A model generated the notes under the pieces. It saw nothing but the letters and a program-made list of their open reading frames with translations. It had not been told where the DNA came from and did no database searches. Source: Actinopolymorpha alba DSM 45243 (GTDB taxonomy: Bacteria; Actinomycetota; Actinomycetes; Propionibacteriales; Actinopolymorphaceae). Taken from it: a DNA stretch of 64,000 bases. This document shows, in pieces, positions 62,707 to 64,000 of this stretch. Position 1 is the first letter of the stretch. Each line of letters starts with the position of its first letter. The translations under genes were made by a program, and so were the position numbers. The DNA is taken from positions 1 through 64,000 of the forward strand of contig NZ_KB892748.1 of NCBI RefSeq assembly GCF_000373925.1. The letters run 5' to 3'.

Positions 62707-64000
62707 TCAGGTCAGCGGGATGATCCTGCGGTATTTGCCGCCGGGTGACTGCTGCGGTGGCTCCTCGGCGCGCTCGAGCGTGACGTGGTCGGCCTTGTGC
62801 TCGGTGAGCAGGTGGGTGATCTCGTCGCGCACCGCCTGCCACACCCGGTCGGCATCGGCACCCGCCGAGGGCTGCAGGCGTACGCGCAGCGTGGTGGGCG
62901 CGGTCTGGACGACCTGGAACCGCTCGACGCCGGTAACGCGGTCCAGCGCGGTGCCGAACAGCATCGGTGAGATGCTGACGTGCTCCCCGCGGCCGGTGGG
63001 GAAGGTGAGCATGTCGGCGGCGCGGCCCTGCACCCGGATGGCGGGAAACGGGCTGCCGCATGGGCAGGGGTTGGGGCGGAGCAGCACACTGTCGCCGAGG
63101 TCGTAGCGCAGGATCGGCTGGACCCGGTTGGCGAGGTTGCTGAGCAGGACCGTGTGTGACGGCTGACCCGGTGGGACGGGCCGGTAGTCGGTGTCGACCG
63201 GCTCGACCGCGGCCCAGTCGCTGGCGACGTGGTACCAGTCGTGCGCGCATCCCAAGCCGAGGAAGCCACACTCGGTGGCGGCGTAGGCGGCGCGGACCGT
63301 GGCCTGGAAGGTCGTGGCGATCCGCTTCCGGACGTCCTCGGTCAACGTCTCACCGCCAGGGATGACGATCGCCGGATGGATGCGCAGGCGGCCGGCCTCC
63401 TGCTCCCCGGCCAGCATCGTGATCATGCTCAGGAAGCCGGCGAGGTTGGCGGGGTTGTACCGGTTGAGCTCGGCGACCAGCTCCGGCAGCGGCTGGTGGA
63501 TCGAGAAGACCCGCGTCAGCCGGCCGAGCCGCGGGTGGTCCAGGCGGAACCTGGCCGCCCCGGCGACGGTGAAGAAGTGGCCGCCGGGTGCGGAGACGAT
63601 GGCGGTACGCCCGGCGCGGGTGATCATGCGGATGAGGTCGCGGGCTCCCATCACCCCGCCAACGCGCGAGCCGAGGGCGGTGTGCACCGCCTGATACCGA
63701 TCGTCGATCACGAAGAGGCCACGCAGGCCGCTGGTGCCGGACGTGGTGGCCACCAGGTAGCGGCCCAGGAAGCGGTGCCCCGCGAGGTCGGGGTCCGCCA
63801 CGAACGCCTCGACCTTCTCCCGGGTCACCTCCCGGTCGGTGGCCCAGTCGTCGAACCGGCTCATCAGCTTCTTCTTGTTGGTGACCGGGAGCAGTGCGAG
63901 GTCGTCGACCCCGTCGGGCAAGTCCTGGTACAGCTCCCGGTAGTACGGCGAGTGGGCGCGGGCATAGGCCACCAGTTCGGCCAGGTGGACACGCTGCTGC
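62707..64000 (-). CDS. PaaK-like adenylate-forming ligase, 5' end beyond the window
   Basis: At least 430 residues lie within the window, and the reading frame continues past its right edge (QQRVHLAELVAYARAHSPYYREL). The Ser/Thr/Gly-rich AMP motif ATTSGTSG, AYAATECG and the RYDLGDSVLLR segment fit the phenylacetate-CoA-ligase-like group. The cysteines in NPCPCGSPFPAIRVQGRAADM are also present. It is convergent with dxs. The substrate is unknown; the C-terminal acyl-carrier or CoA-binding lid is complete. Confidence 0.8.
   Translation of the reverse strand, partial: QQRVHLAELVAYARAHSPYYRELYQDLPDGVDDLALLPVTNKKKLMSRFDDWATDREVTREKVEAFVADPDLAGHRFLGRYLVATTSGTSGLRGLFVIDDRYQAVHTALGSRVGGVMGARDLIRMITRAGRTAIVSAPGGHFFTVAGAARFRLDHPRLGRLTRVFSIHQPLPELVAELNRYNPANLAGFLSMITMLAGEQEAGRLRIHPAIVIPGGETLTEDVRKRIATTFQATVRAAYAATECGFLGLGCAHDWYHVASDWAAVEPVDTDYRPVPPGQPSHTVLLSNLANRVQPILRYDLGDSVLLRPNPCPCGSPFPAIRVQGRAADMLTFPTGRGEHVSISPMLFGTALDRVTGVERFQVVQTAPTTLRVRLQPSAGADADRVWQAVRDEITHLLTEHKADHVTLERAEEPPQQSPGGKYRRIIPLT

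Overview
The window is high-G+C actinobacterial DNA. GTG and TTG starts are frequent, and it carries a core block typical of Actinomycetota: sepH, a ferrochelatase with a C-terminal cysteine cluster, DUF4193, DUF4235, DUF3093, dut, DUF3710, an OB-fold protein, DUF3159, two TrkA-type proteins, a K+/amino-acid permease, acnA and dxs. The fused lysX (lysyl-phosphatidylglycerol synthase plus lysyl-tRNA synthetase) and the ABC-rich sugar/peptide gene content would fit a soil actinomycete, perhaps of the Propionibacteriales type, but the genus cannot be fixed from sequence alone. No tRNA, rRNA, CRISPR array, prophage or intact insertion sequence was found.

Layout. 1-629 is gene-free and repeat-rich, with a 126-bp imperfect palindrome. 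630-2290 is a two-gene toxin-antitoxin-like unit: a HTH/ImmA-IrrE metallopeptidase regulator and a PIN-like nuclease. Its own leaderless promoter has an operator palindrome on the -35 box. 2291-11126 is housekeeping: MBL hydrolase, argS, DUF5998, a phosphodiesterase, tdk, M20 peptidase, S66 carboxypeptidase, a tandem rhodanese, and an unknown 138-aa protein preceded by a 12-codon cysteine-rich leader peptide. 11321-14861 pairs a secreted DUF4185/discoidin protein with a divergent GntR-LacI regulator. 14883-23004 holds sepH, an MFS exporter, ferrochelatase, a START-like protein beside a duplicated ferrochelatase tail, an S9 peptidase and an inositol-phosphatase-family enzyme. 23424-29343 is a complete oligopeptide-type ABC importer operon with an extra 61-aa membrane protein. 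29847-32011 is an ABC exporter.

32351-36283 carries DUF4193, DUF4235, DUF3093, dut, DUF3710, OB-fold and DUF3159. 36288-38820 is a TetR/acetyltransferase operon divergent from an MFS gene, and both are driven from one 44-bp palindrome. 38801-42374 is a potassium locus (two TrkA/Ceo proteins plus a KimA-like permease). 42426-46520 contains an F420-type oxidoreductase, a CGNR regulator, a small zinc-ribbon protein and the start of a copper operon (YcnI, CopC). That operon continues across a 14-bp tandem repeat into a CopD-CtaG fusion (46580-48652). A frameshifted SnoaL gene, acnA, a VOC protein, an ECF41 sigma factor, lysX, an alpha/beta hydrolase, HIT, ROK, dxs and a right-edge-truncated PaaK-like ligase finish the window.

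The most interesting signals are regulatory and repetitive: the polycysteine leader peptide at 11188-11226, the symmetric leaderless operator at 37523-37566, the HTH-ImmA/PIN unit with its operator, a palindrome family sharing the half-site AATGAYCACGT (29751-29834 and 43360-43391), the 14-bp tandem repeat between copC and copD, and a 39-bp direct repeat that supplies the dxs start codon.
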